Both the position numbers and the translations under genes were made by a program. 64,000 bases of DNA from positions 530,634,291 through 530,698,290 of the forward strand of contig NC_081409.1 of the NCBI RefSeq assembly GCF_030272615.1, in the 5' to 3' direction. Positions 60,985 through 64,000 of this stretch are shown in pieces. A model generated the notes under the pieces. That model saw only the letters and a list, made by a program, of their open reading frames with translations. It did no database searches and was not told where the DNA came from. Numbering within the stretch: position 1 is the first letter of the stretch; each line of letters begins with the position of its first letter. This DNA is from Cryptomeria japonica. Its lineage: Eukaryota > Streptophyta > Pinopsida > Cupressales > Cupressaceae.

Positions 60985-61240
60985 ACACAGACGCAGTTAC
61001 CCTCAACACAGACGCGACTGGGTAACATAGACGTGGTTCTGTGAGACACAGACGTGACTATAGAACACAAACGCGTCTTCTGGACACAGACACGGCCAAA
61101 ACCAATGCAGACGCGACTTTACAACATAGACACGTTTTCCCAAAACCTGCAAAAATAAAATAATGCCAGAGCACAGACGCAGATCCAGATGTCGCAGACG
61201 TGCCAGAAAATCAAAAACGCGATCCGAAAGTATGCAGACG
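60985..61240. repeat. ACACAGACGCG repeats, block 2
   Basis: About ten degenerate copies of acacagacgcgac and acatagacgtgg. Same core as block 1, and as the PMD intron when reverse-complemented. Confidence 0.8.
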
Positions 61241-61330
61241 CGGAAATGTCAAAAATATTGTCGAAAATGTCAGATCTGCAACTTCAAAATACAAAATCTG
61301 CAACAAGATGTTAAATGCAAAAGGGACAAG

Positions 61331-61349
61331 GGTCCCACCAGGCATGCCA
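61331..61349 (-). other. Primer binding site of the gypsy element
   Basis: The minus strand reads TGGCATGCCTGGTGGGACC, three bases inside the LTR. It is not the Met-tRNA type used by the Copia elements. I do not assign the amino acid. Confidence 0.8.
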
Positions 61350-61352
61350 AAA

Positions 61353-62132
61353 TGTATATGGTGAAAATGGATAACAATAATAATGATATTGAAAGGCTAA
61401 ATGAATTCAACCACAAAACCCTAGCCTAACAATCAACAAAGATCCACCATAACATATGAAGATTACCTAAGACAATGCAAATCAAACGAAATCACAAAGA
61501 TTATACCATCACATGTCCAATAGGGTTTTGATCTCCATTCTTCCTATCTCCATTGATCTTGCTTGATATATTTGCTCTTAGATTTTATGTGCACAAGAGC
61601 TCAACAAAGAACAGAATGTGGTTGCTAGTAGGATCGTAGTGTAGTCAAGTGCATAAGTTAATTCCTTAGACTCCATGATTAGGCTTTGATAATGAAGGAA
61701 GCATCTCCTTATATAGAAGACACTATATGAAATGGAGGGATAAGATTGAGAGGTGTAAAAGGAGGTCGGCTATGATTAGAGGGAAGGTAAAAGAAATAAT
61801 AAAATAATGAAAGGGGTAGGTAGTGTATGAATTAAGAGATGAATGACATGTGTCATGGGTAGAAAAGGTTAATGAATTAATTAAATAAATAAAGATTTAT
61901 TTAATTAATAGAAGAAGTGGGATAATTAAATAAATAAAATATTTATTTAATTTAGGAAAATGATAATTTAAATAAATAAATGTATTTATTTAAATGAGAA
62001 ATAAGGCTAGAAGAGGATAAATGAATTAATTAAATAAATAAAGACTTATTTAATTAATAGAAGAATTAAGCTTAGATAATTAAATAAATAAAGTATTTAT
62101 TTAATTAGACTGGACAGTTTTAGGTGTCTACA
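61353..62132 (-). repeat. Gypsy 5' LTR (right)
   Basis: 780 bp, minus-strand TATA box at 61707-61716. Promoter for the element RNA. Same length as the left LTR, 12 differences. Confidence 0.95.
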
Positions 62133-62137
62133 GTAAT

Positions 62138-63538
62138 TAGGACATGATGTACATGTTGTCAACTATTTAACTACAATATACATACCTAGAAGCTCACATA
62201 CCATGTGAACTATTCAATACATGACCTATTAAGTTTAGTTTGTTCATTTCATACATACTGTTTTGTTTGAACATGTTCTTTTAAATTTTAATGCATATCT
62301 ACTTGTATTTCTAACATGTGCACGTGATATATATATAATCCAGTCCAGTCCATCGAACATAAAGTACCTATAGAATCTAACATGTATGTACATGTGCACA
62401 TGGAATATATAATCTAACACATGTACATGTGCATGTGAAATATATATAATCTCTAGTCTAAACTTCATATCACATGATGCAGTGGAAATATATATAATCC
62501 TATCAAACACAATAGAGATATAAAGTATAATCTAGTCTAAACTTCATTGTACATGCACGTGAAATATACAATCTAATAAAAAATGTATTTAAATCTAATC
62601 TAATCAAACATACAGTATAAATCTAATATAATCAAACATGTATAAATCTATTTAATCTGATCAAACACAACGGAGATATAAAGTATAGTCTAGTCTAAAC
62701 TTCTTTGTACATACATGTGAAATATACAATCTAATCAAACATGTACATTTAAATCTAATATAATCAAACATGTGTATAAATCTAATATAATCAAACATGT
62801 ATAAATCTAATCTAATCAAACATGTATAAATCTAATATAATCAAACATGTATAATCTGATCAAACACAAACTAGGAATAAAGTATAATCTAGTCTAAACT
62901 CCATGTACGTGCATGAATATATATAATATGAAAGTCTATAAAAAGATAAATGTAAATGAGCTATAAAGTCTAGAGCAAATAAAAAGGGATCATGTCGGCT
63001 ACGAACTGAGTGACCATCTGAGGGGGAGTCCTACAAAAGTAGAATTTATTTAAATATTAAATATAATATATCTATCTCTGTAGATGTGCATGTACATCAA
63101 ATACAAGTAGAGTTAAATAAAAATTTAAATATAAATTGTAACGTGCATGTATACATACATGTACATATATGTACCAAAAACCATAACTAACCTGTACACT
63201 AACAGCATCAAAATAATCTCTCCTACACACACACTCAGAGCTCAAGGAAGGAGTGACATGAGCTAACTATCAATCTAAGGATTAGTCCACGATCAATTTA
63301 AATGATCTACAAATTAAAACTTAGAACTCTAGATTATTTATTAAACATGATCTATATATATATAGATTTATCCTACAAATTTGCAATATGTATACATATC
63401 TTCTAAAAATTTAAACACACATGTACATGTACATACCTATGTATCACCTGGAGTAGGCTGTATAGTCTAATCTTGTCCCATGGTCATATCAACAACATTA
63501 CTCATGCCTACATATCTCTCTCTAGCTGTACGTATCAC
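62138..63538. other. AT-rich flank with possible exons of a minus-strand gene
   Basis: Mostly non-coding. On the minus strand, short exon-like pieces with splice signals are seen at about 63230-63180 (RDYFDAVSVQ then GTTAGT) and from about 63031 down (acttttgtag then GACTCCCCCTCAG). They might continue the gene that ends at 63539, but this is weak. Confidence 0.25.
62560..62880. repeat. ATCTAATATAATCAAACATGTATAA repeats
   Basis: Six to seven degenerate units of about 25 bp with the core taatcaaacatgta, plus longer duplications containing gatataaagtatartctagtctaaact (also at 62515 and 62670). Confidence 0.75.
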
Positions 63539-64000
63539 TCAGGAGTGCAAGGGGCTAACTAGATGAGTGGGCATCGTGGATGAAGTGTCTGACTGTAGTA
63601 GCATGTCCATAAATCTAGTATGGCTCAAATCTCTTAGATGATCCTCAAATGAGTCCAAACCCTCATCTGTGATATGGACCTGATCAGCTCGTATCTCCTC
63701 AAATGAATCCAAGTGGCCCTCATCTGTGATATGGACTTGATCAGGTCGTAGCTCCTCCTCTACAGCAACAGAGTGATCTGTAGGTGGGTCAGTGCCTGGA
63801 GCATGCATAGAGTGATGAGAATGTTGTGACTGCCTCAGGGTATGTGTTGATGTTGTTGTAGCTTGACCATCTATGAGAATCTCCTCTCTAGCATCAGCCA
63901 ATGGTATCCCAAGTTGAGATGAAATAAAACTATAAGCATGTAGTAGGTCCTTGGCTAAATACTATGACATCTGTACATGTCTACTACCTTTGACTATCAC
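63539..64000 (-). pseudogene. 3' end of an unidentified gene, running off the window
   Basis: From the window edge the minus strand can be read in one frame to a stop at 63539, with one in-frame TAG near 63963. The visible protein includes LLHAYSFISSQLGIPLADARE, a His/Ser/Thr-rich part and a duplicated 19-residue block around DQVHITDEG (two copies) ending in DMLLQSDTSS. No family recognised. It converges on the transposase-like gene at 42-46 kb once the gypsy insertion is removed, so it could be a second gene of the same mobile element. Confidence 0.4.

Larger units (their letters stand above)
59043..61330 (-). other. Gypsy 5' leader (untranslated)
   Basis: 2.3 kb without supported coding sequence lie between the primer site and gag. 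It holds two blocks of CGCGTCTGTGT repeats and a GC-richer part (60040-60420) with possible stem regions (accccctgagg and ggggttacgccctac types), which may serve in packaging or translation control. That role is inference. Confidence 0.7.
46654..62132 (-). mobile_element. Complete Ty3/gypsy retrotransposon of Tat type, 15.5 kb
   Basis: The element begins TGTATATGG, ends GTGTCTACA and is flanked by GTAAT on both sides (46649-46653 and 62133-62137). Both LTRs are 780 bp and differ at 12 sites by my alignment, so the insertion is young compared with the Copia elements. On the minus strand the order is LTR, primer site, 2.3 kb leader, gag, protease, RT, RNase H, a second RNase H, integrase. The 4 kb between pol and the 3' LTR contains an antisense gene and an inverted LTR fragment. 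Two RNase H domains and an extra 3' region are hallmarks of the Tat lineage. Confidence 0.95.

Noticed and set aside
61163-61429. 88-codon plus-strand ORF at the LTR/leader border
   Set aside because: It spans the primer site and LTR start and consists of the ACACAGACGCG repeats.

Overview
The window looks like nuclear DNA from a plant with a large, repeat-rich genome. A gymnosperm would fit, but this is inferred only from the density of long, old, nested retroelements. Nothing bacterial is present: no operons, no CRISPR array, and no tRNA or rRNA that I could recognise. Almost every coding stretch belongs to a transposable element, and almost every one is broken by stop codons.

Layout. 1-3.8 kb: remnants of LTR elements, including a polypurine tract followed by an LTR start at 663 and a second LTR end at 3796. 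4.5-6.7 kb (minus): a 5'-truncated LINE. 6.7-8.9 kb: a proline-rich degenerate coding region built of minisatellite-like repeats. 8.9-12.2 kb: non-coding DNA with microsatellites, one of them a long inverted repeat. 12.2-17.4 kb (plus): a second, longer LINE. Both LINE copies carry an extra ORF about 160 bp downstream of the RNase H domain. 18.07-40.08 kb: an old Copia-type element (minus) whose LTRs were invaded by three younger insertions: a 4.3 kb TG..CA insertion with perfect 5-bp duplications, a 1.2 kb solo LTR, and a 7.7 kb Copia-like element with no polymerase.

40.1-46.3 kb: a five-exon gene (plus) for a transposase-like protein with a possible D-D-E triad. It is much better preserved than its neighbours but has one frameshift and two stops. 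46.65-62.13 kb: a complete 15.5 kb Ty3/gypsy element of the Tat type (minus), with 780-bp LTRs and a GTAAT target duplication. It carries gag, protease, RT, two RNase H domains and integrase. Between pol and the 3' LTR it also holds an antisense, intron-containing plant-mobile-domain gene followed by an inverted R-U5-PBS-like fragment of its own LTR family. 62.1-64 kb: AT-rich repeats and the end of a gene on the minus strand that runs off the window.

Themes. (1) Several unrelated retroelements carry accessory ORFs (LINE third ORF, pol-less Copia-like ORF, antisense PMD gene). (2) Stop codons are mostly TAG at expected Gln and TGA at expected Arg, the pattern expected from C-to-T decay at methylated CHG and CG sites. 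All coordinates and alignments were made by eye.
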